Assembly (NCBI RefSeq): GCF_030362855.1
Contig: NZ_JAUCBP010000013.1
Span: 248,001 to 312,000 of the forward strand
Direction: 5' to 3'
From: Neoalteromonas arenosi
Lineage (GTDB): Bacteria > Pseudomonadota > Gammaproteobacteria > Enterobacterales > Alteromonadaceae
Length of the DNA: 64,000 nt
The translations under genes were made by a program, and so were the position numbers. Below the pieces are notes generated by a model, which did no database searches, had not been told where the DNA came from, and saw only the letters and a program-made list of their open reading frames with translations. Below, one piece after another: positions 9,164 through 18,105 of this stretch (the stretch's first letter is position 1; each line of letters starts with the position of its first letter).

Positions 9164-9192
9164 TTGACCAACGCAGGCAGCTTGAATATAAC
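9164..9192 (+). promoter_or_regulatory. Sigma70-type promoter for the phosphoribulokinase gene
   Basis: A -35 element TTGACC (9164-9169) and a -10 element TATAAC (9187-9192) are separated by exactly 17 bp and lie 29 bp before the ATG at 9222. This is a close match to the consensus and indicates that the gene is transcribed separately from the channel gene upstream. Confidence 0.65.
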
Positions 9193-9221
9193 TATCGTTC
9201 AATTCTCCTTTAACGAGCGCT

Positions 9222-10133
9222 ATGTCTGTCAAACACCCAATAATCGCTATCACTGGTTCTTCCGGCGCCGGCACAACGACAACGACGAATGCAATTCGAC
9301 ATATTTTCCGCAATTTGTCGGTAAACTCTGCGGTTGTCGGTGGGGATAGCTTTCACCGTTTTACGCGCCCGGAAATGGAAGTGGAAATTCGCAAAGCGCA
9401 AGAACAAGGTCGTCACATTAGTTACTTTGGCCCTAAAGCTAATGATTTTGTGATGCTTGAAAACTTGTTTAAGGAATACGCCGAAACAGGGCGCGGGAAA
9501 TTTCGCCAGTACCTGCATACATTTGATGAGGCTGTACCTTTCAATCAGATGCCCGGTACATTCACCCCATGGCAGGATTTACCTGAAAATACCGATTTAC
9601 TATTTTACGAAGGGCTACATGGTGGTGTCGCAACTGATGACGCTGATGTAGCGCAACACGTTGATTTATTGGTTGGCATGGTGCCGATTGTAAACCTTGA
9701 ATGGATTCAGAAGATTGTCCGCGATACAACCGATCGCGGTCATAGCCGAGAGGCGGTCATGAGCAGTATTGTGCGAAGTCTCGACGATTACTTCCACTAC
9801 ATTACGCCACAATTTTCCCGTACTCACGTGAACTTTCAGCGGGTTCCTACAGTCGATACGTCTAATCCTTTTAGTGCTCGTGAAATTCCCAGTCAAGACG
9901 AAAGCTTTGTAGTCGTGCGCTTCCGCCGTGAAATGAAAAACGTGAACTTCCCGTACTTGCTGCAAATGATTGATGGCGCGTTTATGTCACGGATTAATAC
10001 GCTAGTGGTCCCAGGTGGCAAAATGGGCTTGGCGATGGAGCTGATTTTAACCCCTCTTATCGAAGAGTTATTAGAGAAAAAACGTCGCGCTGGCTTCCAA
10101 GTCGACTGGCTACAAGATTCTGGCGATAACTAA
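9222..10133 (+). CDS. prkB: Phosphoribulokinase-family protein PrkB
   Basis: The 303-residue protein begins with a P-loop of the phosphoribulokinase/uridine kinase type, ITGSSGAGTTTTTNAI (about 8-23). GGDSFHRFTRPEME, SYFGPKANDF, LFYEGLHGG and DTTDRGHSREAVM follow, all conserved in class I (octameric, proteobacterial) phosphoribulokinases. The reaction of that family is ATP-dependent phosphorylation of ribulose 5-phosphate to the 1,5-bisphosphate. No Rubisco or other Calvin-cycle gene is visible here. Many heterotrophic gammaproteobacteria, including E. coli, carry such a prkB of unclear function, so the physiological substrate is uncertain. It has its own promoter and converges on the AAA protease gene. 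Confidence 0.88.
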   Translation: MSVKHPIIAITGSSGAGTTTTTNAIRHIFRNLSVNSAVVGGDSFHRFTRPEMEVEIRKAQEQGRHISYFGPKANDFVMLENLFKEYAETGRGKFRQYLHTFDEAVPFNQMPGTFTPWQDLPENTDLLFYEGLHGGVATDDADVAQHVDLLVGMVPIVNLEWIQKIVRDTTDRGHSREAVMSSIVRSLDDYFHYITPQFSRTHVNFQRVPTVDTSNPFSAREIPSQDESFVVVRFRREMKNVNFPYLLQMIDGAFMSRINTLVVPGGKMGLAMELILTPLIEELLEKKRRAGFQVDWLQDSGDN

Positions 10134-10158
10134 AGTATCTACGAGCGCGCAAAGGTAT

Positions 10159-12948
10159 TTATTCCCTTTGGTTCCACACAGCCTTAAATTCCGCTTCTGA
10201 TAGCACCTCTTTTTCTAATAAGGCTTTCGCTGTTGCCTCGATTTGTCCCCAATACTCAGAGATCAGCGAATCAGTCCTCGTAGTTGCATCGTCTAGCCAC
10301 TGTCTGACCAGCTTTTCGGTATGTTCACGAAACAAGCTTTCTCCTGCCAGCGATTTTAGTTCAGTGACATCGATGTTATAGCTTTCTGAGTGCATGCCAT
10401 GTTTTGCTATTGCAGCCCAAGCGGCCCGCATAGCGTTTTTTAAGTCACTTTTCGCACCAGTATCAAGGCCATCTTCACCAAACTGCTTAACCTGAGCGGC
10501 TCTACCTGCCAGTGCTACGCAGGTTCTAGCAAACCAAAATTGCTTGGTGTAGTCGATTTTTTGCTCGCTATTGTAAGTTACCATCCCTAACGTTTGGGCG
10601 CGTGGAACCACACTAATCTGTTCAATTTCACGGTCCGGCATTAAGACTTTAGATACAACGGCGTGACCTGCTTCGTGGTAGGCGGTTTCAGCTAGTGCTT
10701 TGCGGCAAAATTCAGCAGAACGCTTACTGCCGTATTTGAGAATATTTATTTGTTCAACCAGCGCTTCTTGATCAATACGATTTTCACTAGTACTCAATGC
10801 TTGTAGGACAGCTTCTCGGTGGATTTTTTCTAAGTCTGCGCCGCTTAAGCCGGCTGTCAAAGCTGTGATTAGTTCGACATCGATATCACCAGTGTAGCCT
10901 TCGTATTTAATGAACTTGTCTATAAACCAGCGCCTTGCCGATTTATCCAAATAAGGCACTTGTACATGTAGATCCAATCTGCCAGAGCGTATTAATGCTT
11001 CGTCGAGTTTTTCTGGACGATTCGTCGCCGCAACAATGAAAATTGGCTCTGTTGTTTGAGTAAAGCCATCAATTTCAATCAGTAGTCGGTTTACAAGCGC
11101 ATCCGCAATGGGGCCAGAGTCTCCGCGTTTAGGCAAAGCGTCGATTTCATCGATGAACAAAATACAAGGTGCATACTTGCGCACTCGTTGAAACAGATCG
11201 CGTATAAAACTATCAGACAACAAATCGTTTCCCGAGCAAATGGCTATCGGTAAGTTTGCCTCATTAGCCAAGGCTCGAGCTAGCATGGTTTTACCTGTAC
11301 CTGGAGGACCATAGAGCAGCATACCTCTGGGAGCCGAGACGCCGGCTTTTTCCAACTCACTGCGATTTTGGATTATGCTTATCGTCTCTTGCAAACGCTT
11401 CTTCACGCTCTCGTGGCCAGCAATATCGGCAAACCCGATCGAGGGAATTTCTAAGATAATGCCGCCGGCGCCGCCAATATCTTCGACACTGACTAATCGT
11501 TCCGTCAGTGGAGTGGAGAGTGTTAACGTCAATACGTCCTGATGGAATGAACACTGGTGCTTGAAACTAAATACCAGGCTACGATTCTTCAATGCTCGAA
11601 TTTGCGTTTCACAGGTTTCACTAGCCAAAAGAGAGTCAAAATCGGCATTCAGTGTGATTTTCACTGTATCAGGCCGTTTCTCTGGATGAGTGCGTACGAA
11701 GTCCATTATCGGATCGAGTATTTTAGCGGTGATGTTTGCTTTGATATCGCGCAAATCAAAGAATGGCGCAAAAGTCGCTAATAATATACGCACCAGCTGG
11801 TCGTTTGGGAGTGATATTTCAATACCGCTGTGCAGCGAGAAGTGCTCAAGATCAATGCGTAATTGCTGTTTCGCGACTTTCTGCAACTCTGTTACACCAA
11901 TGTTTTTGAACAGCATGATGCTGCCCTGTGAAAGACGCGATAACAATTCTGGTGGGATGGCTTTCACTTCTTTATCGCGCTCTAATTTAGTTTCCGTATG
12001 AAGCTGCGCGATCATGGCGGCGCGAAGTTGGTCAGAGTGCTTCTCTATGTTTGAGAGATAGTCTTTGCGATTGTAGACAGCACTTCCAAGGTTTGACGTA
12101 AACACTATTATCGTTTGCCGAAAGTCGATGTCTTTTTGTGTGTATTCATCAGTTATAAAGCCTGCTGACAGCATTCGTAGCAATGACTGCAATACTTGTG
12201 TATGGGCTTTCTCAAACTCATCAAAAATAATAATCGATTTAGGATGCTCTTGAACAAAGGTTGTTAAAACGCCTGGTGAAGAATCGTCATAGGTTTTCTT
12301 TGAGCCCACAAGGCCAAAGCTTTCATTTGGGTTTGTGTACTGAGTCATATCAAATGACTTACACGGGTATTCATGCTGCAAGTGATGAGCAAGTCTTTCG
12401 GCTAAAAACGTTTTCCCTGATGCAGGAGGCCCGGCAAAAAAGAAAAGCCCATGTGGACTATTTTGACGGGGTAACCACAACGCTTTCACTAAACTATCAA
12501 TTAGTTGTTCTATTGTGCTGTCTTGACCGTAGACCTCGGATAATAACGTTTGCTTGAGTTGCTCGAGCTGAGCGACCTTAGCATGATAATCCACTGGTGC
12601 GATTGGCATTTTGAATAAATCAGTATGTCGGACCCAATTATCGCCGGCTGCCATAGGTTTTAGTTTGGTTAGCAGCTCATTTACCTGTGAACTAAAAGGC
12701 AAAACGTCTGATTCTTCCATTTGTTGAATGACTGCACTGCTTAGCGCCGGTCGATATTTATCTGCCAGCGCTTTCACGTCGACGCTCATCGGCTCAAGCG
12801 CAACTTGCAGTCGTTTGTACGTTGATTTCTCCGGGTCGATGACCAGTGACTCCAAGCAACAGAATGCCGCAGCAACTTGTTCGCGATAAAGCTTTTCTGA
12901 CTTCTCTTGTAAGGCGATATATTTAGCGAAAAGCAGCAGGGTTTTCAT
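10159..12948 (-). CDS. Soluble fusion of Clp-type AAA+ module with FtsH-type AAA+ and M41 zinc protease
   Basis: The 929-residue protein has no membrane segment. After a helical N-terminal region (1-130) comes a ClpA/B (AAA_2)-like module with Walker A GPPASGKT (about 173-180), a pore-loop region GSKKTYDD, Walker B IIIFDEFEKAH (about 239-249) and sensor TSNLGS. After a linker (about 450-505) comes an FtsH-like AAA+ module with GPPGTGKT (about 547-554), ILFIDEID (about 596-603) and second-region-of-homology ATNRPEKLDEALIRSGRLD with both arginines. The M41 protease domain has HEAGH (about 758-762) and a third metal ligand in TGAKSD (Asp about 835). Two departures from FtsH stand out: there are no N-terminal helices, and the segment holding the FVG pore loop is about six residues shorter. 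The predicted role is ATP-dependent proteolysis in the cytoplasm; substrates are unknown. It is divergent from the next two genes. Confidence 0.88.
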   Translation of the reverse strand: MKTLLLFAKYIALQEKSEKLYREQVAAAFCCLESLVIDPEKSTYKRLQVALEPMSVDVKALADKYRPALSSAVIQQMEESDVLPFSSQVNELLTKLKPMAAGDNWVRHTDLFKMPIAPVDYHAKVAQLEQLKQTLLSEVYGQDSTIEQLIDSLVKALWLPRQNSPHGLFFFAGPPASGKTFLAERLAHHLQHEYPCKSFDMTQYTNPNESFGLVGSKKTYDDSSPGVLTTFVQEHPKSIIIFDEFEKAHTQVLQSLLRMLSAGFITDEYTQKDIDFRQTIIVFTSNLGSAVYNRKDYLSNIEKHSDQLRAAMIAQLHTETKLERDKEVKAIPPELLSRLSQGSIMLFKNIGVTELQKVAKQQLRIDLEHFSLHSGIEISLPNDQLVRILLATFAPFFDLRDIKANITAKILDPIMDFVRTHPEKRPDTVKITLNADFDSLLASETCETQIRALKNRSLVFSFKHQCSFHQDVLTLTLSTPLTERLVSVEDIGGAGGIILEIPSIGFADIAGHESVKKRLQETISIIQNRSELEKAGVSAPRGMLLYGPPGTGKTMLARALANEANLPIAICSGNDLLSDSFIRDLFQRVRKYAPCILFIDEIDALPKRGDSGPIADALVNRLLIEIDGFTQTTEPIFIVAATNRPEKLDEALIRSGRLDLHVQVPYLDKSARRWFIDKFIKYEGYTGDIDVELITALTAGLSGADLEKIHREAVLQALSTSENRIDQEALVEQINILKYGSKRSAEFCRKALAETAYHEAGHAVVSKVLMPDREIEQISVVPRAQTLGMVTYNSEQKIDYTKQFWFARTCVALAGRAAQVKQFGEDGLDTGAKSDLKNAMRAAWAAIAKHGMHSESYNIDVTELKSLAGESLFREHTEKLVRQWLDDATTRTDSLISEYWGQIEATAKALLEKEVLSEAEFKAVWNQRE

Positions 12949-13164
12949 ATTTGGGCGTCCATGTTGAAGTGAAAAACACTGGCAAAACTAATTAATGCCA
13001 GTTATTACTTTGCCACACTTTAATTATGGTAAGTAGAATAATCCCTTGAATAATATGATTATTTTGCGTTAATTTAAATCTCAACCGCATTTCAGCAGGC
13101 AGTTTAAGCAGAGCGGCTTGGATGGAATCATCAATATCAATTTAGCATTTGAAAGGAGTCATGA
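12949..13164. promoter_or_regulatory. Divergent promoter region of the AAA-protease locus
   Basis: This 216-bp AT-rich gap separates divergent genes and so must hold promoters for both. It contains two direct GAATAAT copies (13036-13042 and 13048-13054), the second followed by ATTATT (13058-13063), giving the dyad AATAAT-ATG-ATTATT. This is a candidate operator. A ribosome-binding GAAAGGAG lies at about 13150-13157 for the rightward gene. No convincing consensus -35/-10 pair was found. Confidence 0.4.
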
Positions 13165-14265
13165 ATGAGTTCATATCAAGAATATAGCCAATCACTACCA
13201 CGTATAGCGGAGCAGCGCGAAGATTGGGTTATCAAGTCTGAATCACCACTTACTATTACCCGTCAGACAGAAGAACAACAGTTGCCGTTATCGATTGCTT
13301 TGCATGGCAAAGATGAGAAAGCACATCTATTTTTCAACTTGTATGATGGCGGTCCTTTCACGGATATGGCGCGTAAATTTCTGCGCATTAATCAACAGGA
13401 TGATTTTCGCCAGAAAGATGACGAATCAGGCTTAGTAATCATTATCGATTCTGATGGTATTGCAGCGGTGCTAGATGCAACCGAACTCAACTATTCGGAT
13501 TTCGAAGAGCATTTTGATGAATTTGTACGCAGTGCAGAAGGTGTTTTAGACCGTGTTTGTCAACAATCCTATGGCAAAGTTAAAGAAGCGCAAGAGTCAG
13601 AAAACGGCAGTCCGAAAAATAGTAATAGTGACGCCGAACAGCCCAGTTTCGAATCAATAGATACAGTAGTAAAGCGATTTTTTACCGAAAGAAACTATAA
13701 GTTTCAACATAATGAGAAGCGGCAACGCTTCGTATTTGGCTTTAACACCGAGAAGTATGTCGATTCAAATGGCGATCAAAATGTTGGTATTGTTATCAAT
13801 TATTCTGACTCGGATTTATTGCGTTTCGAAACCCCCTTTTTGTATAAGTTTGACTTGAATGAAGTTGAGTACAGCCTAATCGCTACCGCAATTGTATGGT
13901 TTCAATTTCGCTATAAATTCTTATCCATGTCACTTGATCCCTCAGACGGCGAACTAAAAGTTTCTATTGATATTCCGTTAGGACAAGCATCGCTGCACAC
14001 CAGTCAGGTCAATCGTATCGTATCGTTTATTGTGAGCTTTACTGAAGAAACTTATGAAGAGTTATTCTCATTATTGTTATCTGACAAAAATGCTGCACAA
14101 GAGAAACTAAACACTCTGTTCGATGAAAGAAAAGCAAAAGCTGAAGAAGCACTCTGGTATGAAAGTATCAAGGAGAAAATGTCAGGTTTGACCCCAGAGC
14201 AAAAAAAACAAATTGAGGAGATAGTAGGACATCAAGACGATGGCGGTAAGCAAGGAGGTATCTAG
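13165..14265 (+). CDS. Unknown protein with two CesT/YbjN-like (Tir-chaperone-fold) regions
   Basis: The 366-residue acidic soluble protein has no signal peptide or membrane helix. Two regions, about 25-140 and 170-320, each look like the CesT/YbjN chaperone-like fold. The second contains VKRFFTERNYKFQ, VGIVINY, YKFLSMSLDPSDGELKVSIDIPLG and a C-terminal helix SQVNRIVSFIVSFTEETYEELFSLLL, the strand-helix order typical of YbjN. A low-complexity linker (ESENGSPKNSNSDAEQ, about 145-160) separates them. The start ATG follows a good ribosome-binding site (GAAAGGAG). The stop overlaps the next gene's GTG by one base. Divergence from the AAA-protease gene suggests a substrate adaptor or chaperone for it, but this is inference from context; the fold call is tentative. 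Confidence 0.6.
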   Translation: MSSYQEYSQSLPRIAEQREDWVIKSESPLTITRQTEEQQLPLSIALHGKDEKAHLFFNLYDGGPFTDMARKFLRINQQDDFRQKDDESGLVIIIDSDGIAAVLDATELNYSDFEEHFDEFVRSAEGVLDRVCQQSYGKVKEAQESENGSPKNSNSDAEQPSFESIDTVVKRFFTERNYKFQHNEKRQRFVFGFNTEKYVDSNGDQNVGIVINYSDSDLLRFETPFLYKFDLNEVEYSLIATAIVWFQFRYKFLSMSLDPSDGELKVSIDIPLGQASLHTSQVNRIVSFIVSFTEETYEELFSLLLSDKNAAQEKLNTLFDERKAKAEEALWYESIKEKMSGLTPEQKKQIEEIVGHQDDGGKQGGI

Positions 14266-15707
14266 TGGCTAATCTATCAAAATCAAAGCGAGCCTCAAAT
14301 ATATTCTCGAGGATAGCAAATAGTTCTGTAAATCAGCTAATCATATGGACATTATTTTTTGGTGTAATTACATTCATACTGTTTTGGCTGACGGTACATT
14401 TGAATCTTTTACCCAGCGCTCTGATGTCGCCAAGTTTAACCCAAGAAAGTACTGGTTTGTTCGAAGCCTTGGGTGGATGGGCATTAGGTTTTGCAGGAGC
14501 CTTGGTTGCGATTCGAATTGCCGGCGTGGCAAGTGTTATTCAAGAAAAAGACTCGATTCGTGAACACATAAACCTTTGGAAAGCTGACGTCACACATGTG
14601 TCGGAACTAAACTCACGATTAACACTAGCTGTTATGGATGCCAAGCGAGCGAGTGCATCGGTTTTGTTATATGCAAAGGAGTTCGTTAAGCGGGATGACC
14701 CTAACCCGCACTTGCACAATACCTGGTCGTCTAACCCCAAGCTCCTTACTGAGGAGGAAAAGAGAGCATCAGCTCACGAATTGCAAAAGCGTGAAGAACA
14801 ATTGAGTGCGCAACTCGAAAGTAAACTGGAAATATTAGTTCGGACGATTGAAGAAGTATTCACTGACTCGGTCTATTGCTCTGTACTCGAATCGAGTTTG
14901 GGCGAAGTTCCAACTGCTGATAATTCTAGCCTTGGTAACAAAAATAAAGTACAGCAAAACACGTGTAAAGAACTGCCGATGAATGATTTCTTTACGAATC
15001 GAGAAACGCGTGATTATGTTTCTAAGGTTGTCAAAGAGGACGCGGAGTTTTTTGACGTAAGACAGGCTATTAAAGGCTTAAATCTGGGAATAAGAAACTT
15101 TGGTATCGGCCTAATGGAGTTGCGAGCACTGCCGCTGTTCGAGCATTTCAAAAGAGACCTGAATCATATCACTATAATTCAAGAAGAATTGATGGTTGCA
15201 GACAAAAAATTGTTTGAGATCGCTGATGTGGCATGGTTGTTCTTGGGACTTTTGTTGTCTCGTAAGAAGACGGGTGATCAACCATTTGATTACAACGACG
15301 GTTTTGTCTTTTTAGCCTTGATGTTGGGCTCAATCCCTACAGAACAATCTATTAAGGACTACCTAGGTAGCCAGCTTAGAGAGATTGAGGATGATTATTC
15401 CAAGAAGGCTCGAGAATATATGGAGCAAGAGCGGCTCGAAATGGCTCAGCGTTTATACTTCTTGGACGAATCAGATCTTAAGGAATTTGCTGATTTGGTT
15501 AAAAAGTTTTCTGACAATGAACGTTGTTGGCAGGTGTATACGCGTAATACCGGTGTTAGCTCTGAATATGTATTTAGTGAAATTGACAGCAATGAAGCTA
15601 AAGATCGAGATAGCGGTAAGCAAGAGGGAATTACTGCGACAAGTTCACCGCAGAATTCAGGGAATATAAGCCATCGTGGAGGCCCCTCAAACACAAGAAG
15701 CACTTAA
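14265..15707 (+). CDS. Unknown two-helix membrane protein with long cytoplasmic coiled-coil
   Basis: The 480-residue product is not recognised. Two N-terminal hydrophobic helices (about 27-48 and 68-92) are joined by a short loop. A long mainly helical, charged region (about 95-420) follows, with coiled-coil character in EKRASAHELQKREEQLSAQLESKLEIL and KKAREYMEQERLEMAQRL. The tail (about 435-480) is Ser/Gly/Thr-rich and probably disordered. The start is GTG at 14265, sharing one base with the upstream stop. AGGAGG at 14253-14258, six bases before it, supports that choice. Tight coupling to the CesT/YbjN-like gene, and divergence from the soluble FtsH-like protease, suggest it could be the membrane anchor of a three-component complex. 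That is inference only. Confidence 0.65.
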   Translation: MANLSKSKRASNIFSRIANSSVNQLIIWTLFFGVITFILFWLTVHLNLLPSALMSPSLTQESTGLFEALGGWALGFAGALVAIRIAGVASVIQEKDSIREHINLWKADVTHVSELNSRLTLAVMDAKRASASVLLYAKEFVKRDDPNPHLHNTWSSNPKLLTEEEKRASAHELQKREEQLSAQLESKLEILVRTIEEVFTDSVYCSVLESSLGEVPTADNSSLGNKNKVQQNTCKELPMNDFFTNRETRDYVSKVVKEDAEFFDVRQAIKGLNLGIRNFGIGLMELRALPLFEHFKRDLNHITIIQEELMVADKKLFEIADVAWLFLGLLLSRKKTGDQPFDYNDGFVFLALMLGSIPTEQSIKDYLGSQLREIEDDYSKKAREYMEQERLEMAQRLYFLDESDLKEFADLVKKFSDNERCWQVYTRNTGVSSEYVFSEIDSNEAKDRDSGKQEGITATSSPQNSGNISHRGGPSNTRST

Positions 15708-15928
15708 TCATATAAACCGACAATTTTTAACTGGAAAAGTTAGAGCTGTTATCGAGCTTCAGCGTTGTAAAGTGTGTTAAATGGTTCATATACATTTCCC
15801 AAAAGTAACTTTGGGGTATCCATTTGACATGCTTTGTAACATTCCAGTTGGCGCATGTCGATGCTTCCCCCTTTTTTGCAGCTGCGTGATGATTTATAGT
15901 GATTTTAATACTATCGGTGGATTGTACT
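15708..15928 (+). promoter_or_regulatory. Upstream region of ompR with a possible promoter
   Basis: The 221-bp gap before ompR has a possible -35 TTGTAA (15765-15770) and -10 TATACA (15789-15794) 18 bp apart. There is also a TTGACA at 15824-15829 with no -10 partner at the right distance. No gene is convincing here: a short frame at 15781-15963 runs into ompR out of frame and has no ribosome-binding site. Confidence 0.3.
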
Positions 15929-16660
15929 ATGGGTCAGGAAACATCAAAAATATTAGTCGTTGATGACGATATGCGCTTGCGCGCTTTGCTCGAGCGCTAC
16001 TTGGTAGAGCAAGGCTACCAGGTGCGCTCTGCTGCCAACGCAGAGCAAATGGATCGGCTACTGGAGCGCGAAAATTTTCATTTGATTGTGTTGGATTTAA
16101 TGTTACCTGGCGAAGATGGCCTGTCGATCTGCCGTCGTTTGCGTCAAAAGGAAAACGATATTCCGATCATAATGCTGACCGCCAAAGGTGATGAGGTTGA
16201 CCGAATCATTGGTTTGGAAATGGGTGCCGATGACTATCTGCCAAAACCCTTCAATCCTCGCGAGCTCCTCGCTCGGGCAAAAGCTGTATTGCGCCGCAAA
16301 GCAGTTGAGGCGCCCGGCGCGCCAAGTCAGTCCGAACAGGTTGTTGAGTTCGGTAAGTATCGGTTGAATTTGGCAACTCGGGAAATGACTGACGATGGCA
16401 ATCCACTCAGTTTAACCAGTGGTGAATTCGCGGTACTCAAATCTCTGGTGACGCATCCGCGTGAACCGCTGTCGCGCGACAAATTGATGAATCTTGCCAG
16501 AGGGCGTGATTACAGTGCACTCGAGCGCAGTATTGATGTGCAAGTCTCACGATTGCGCCGTATGCTGGAAGAGGACCCGACCAATCCTCGCTACATACAA
16601 ACAGTGTGGGGGTTGGGTTACGTGTTTGTTCCTGACGGTTCAATGCCCGGCACGAAATAA
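15929..16660 (+). CDS. ompR: Osmolarity response regulator OmpR
   Basis: The 243-residue DNA-binding response regulator is partner of the adjacent kinase. The receiver domain (about 8-120) holds [16 protein letters not shown] and the phospho-acceptor aspartate in [15 protein letters not shown], plus [18 protein letters not shown] winged-helix effector domain (about 140-240) contains [41 protein letters not shown] and [16 protein letters not shown]. These stretches are almost the same as E. coli OmpR. The ATG at 15929 ([11 protein letters not shown]) is chosen because it matches the family start; an upstream in-frame GTG at 15899 would add ten unconserved residues. In this family it controls porin genes in response to osmolarity. 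EnvZ follows after eight bases. Confidence 0.96.
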   Translation: MGQETSKILVVDDDMRLRALLERYLVEQGYQVRSAANAEQMDRLLERENFHLIVLDLMLPGEDGLSICRRLRQKENDIPIIMLTAKGDEVDRIIGLEMGADDYLPKPFNPRELLARAKAVLRRKAVEAPGAPSQSEQVVEFGKYRLNLATREMTDDGNPLSLTSGEFAVLKSLVTHPREPLSRDKLMNLARGRDYSALERSIDVQVSRLRRMLEEDPTNPRYIQTVWGLGYVFVPDGSMPGTK

Positions 16661-16668
16661 AGGTATCA

Positions 16669-18012
16669 ATGCGTATTTTACCGCAAAGCGCCTTTGGTCA
16701 AACTGTGCTCCTAATTGGGGTGTTACTTTTGATCAATCAGGTTGTTTCGTATTTGGGCGTCGCCTATTATTTTGTGCGCCCCAGCTATCAACAAATCAGT
16801 GGGTTGGTCGCCGACCAAGTCAACGTTATTTTGACGGAAGAAATTCATCTGCGAGCACAGGACGAGCGCGCTAAATTTACTGCTCAAACTGACATACATT
16901 TTTTCACGCCTGAGCAGGCGCAAAAAGCCGGATTGGAGAGTGCCACTTACTATGCGTTTATTTCCAATGCGGTTTCTCAGCGCTTGGAAATGCGTTCAGA
17001 AGTGTTAATTGGCATGTTGGGTAGACCCGAACCAAATTCACGCCAGCAATGGATGGTGTGGGTCAAGCCCAGCCGGGCTCCGGATATCTGGATCGCATTA
17101 CCGATGCAAGGCGTGTCCAGCAGCGACTTTTCACCACTAACGATGTTTTTGATTGTTATCGGAGTATTGAGTGTTGTTGGTGGTTGGCTATTTGTTCGAC
17201 GCGTAAATCGGCCCCTGAAAGCACTTGAAGCTGCAGCCATGGACGTGAGTCGTGGCCATTTCCCCAAACCGCTCGAAGAGAGTGGAACTACGGAGATGAT
17301 GGCCGTAACGCATGCTTTTAATCGCATGTCGCAAGGTATTAAGCAGTTAGAAGATGATCGAACCTTAATGACGGCTGGGATTTCCCACGACTTGCGCACG
17401 CCGCTCACTCGGATCCGGTTGGCAACAGAGATGTTGCCTGAAGAGCAGGATTGGGTAAAAGAAGGCATTGTGCACGATATTGAAGATATGAACGATATCA
17501 TTGATCAGTTTATCGACTACGCGCGCCTCGACCACAGTGAACAACACGAATGGGTTAACCTCAATCACCTTATAGAGGACCTTGTTCAAGCACGCCATGT
17601 CGAAGAGAACCATAAAATAGCCCTCGAGTTGGCAGATATCCCAGAAACTGAAATGCGCAAGATAGCGATCAAACGGGTACTGGATAATTTAGTTGAAAAT
17701 GCGTTTCGATACGGCAGCTCGGCAATAGAAATAAGTACTCACTTTGATAGCAAAGCGCGCTTTATCACTTGTTGTGTCCGAGATTTCGGACAGGGGATCA
17801 AAGATGACGAGATTGAGTCTCTATTTTCGCCCTTTGTACGCGGTGATAAGGCCAGGGGAGCTGCACACGGTAGCACTGGCTCTGGTCTTGGCCTTGCTAT
17901 TACTAAGCGCATAATTGATATGCACGGTGGCCAGATTAACATTGCGAACCATCCTCAAGGAGGGCTCAATGTTTGCTTTACTCTACCGGTAGTTGCACTG
18001 GCAAAAACCTAG
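16669..18012 (+). CDS. envZ: Osmosensor histidine kinase EnvZ
   Basis: The 447-residue inner-membrane kinase/phosphatase acts on OmpR. It has a first membrane helix at about 10-35, a periplasmic domain at about 36-155, a second helix at about 156-174, and a HAMP domain ([20 protein letters not shown]). The HisKA H-box [21 protein letters not shown] carries the phospho-accepting His near residue 240. The HATPase domain has the N-box [11 protein letters not shown]1 DFGQGI and G2 [10 protein letters not shown]. The gene begins eight bases after ompR and shares its transcript. The periplasmic region appears longer-spaced than the catalytic part and less like the enterobacterial protein, which is usual because that domain evolves quickly. 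Confidence 0.95.
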   Translation: MRILPQSAFGQTVLLIGVLLLINQVVSYLGVAYYFVRPSYQQISGLVADQVNVILTEEIHLRAQDERAKFTAQTDIHFFTPEQAQKAGLESATYYAFISNAVSQRLEMRSEVLIGMLGRPEPNSRQQWMVWVKPSRAPDIWIALPMQGVSSSDFSPLTMFLIVIGVLSVVGGWLFVRRVNRPLKALEAAAMDVSRGHFPKPLEESGTTEMMAVTHAFNRMSQGIKQLEDDRTLMTAGISHDLRTPLTRIRLATEMLPEEQDWVKEGIVHDIEDMNDIIDQFIDYARLDHSEQHEWVNLNHLIEDLVQARHVEENHKIALELADIPETEMRKIAIKRVLDNLVENAFRYGSSAIEISTHFDSKARFITCCVRDFGQGIKDDEIESLFSPFVRGDKARGAAHGSTGSGLGLAITKRIIDMHGGQINIANHPQGGLNVCFTLPVVALAKT

Positions 18013-18105
18013 CTAACGCTGACCGAAAACCTGAACTGCGGATGTCACACAGTTGCAGGTCAACCGTTTGAGGGAGCCTAAGGCTGCTTTCAAGGGCGAA
18101 TAGCC

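Noticed and set aside
15781-15963. 60-codon frame before ompR
   Set aside because: It overlaps the start of ompR out of frame, has no ribosome-binding site and shows no recognisable protein feature.
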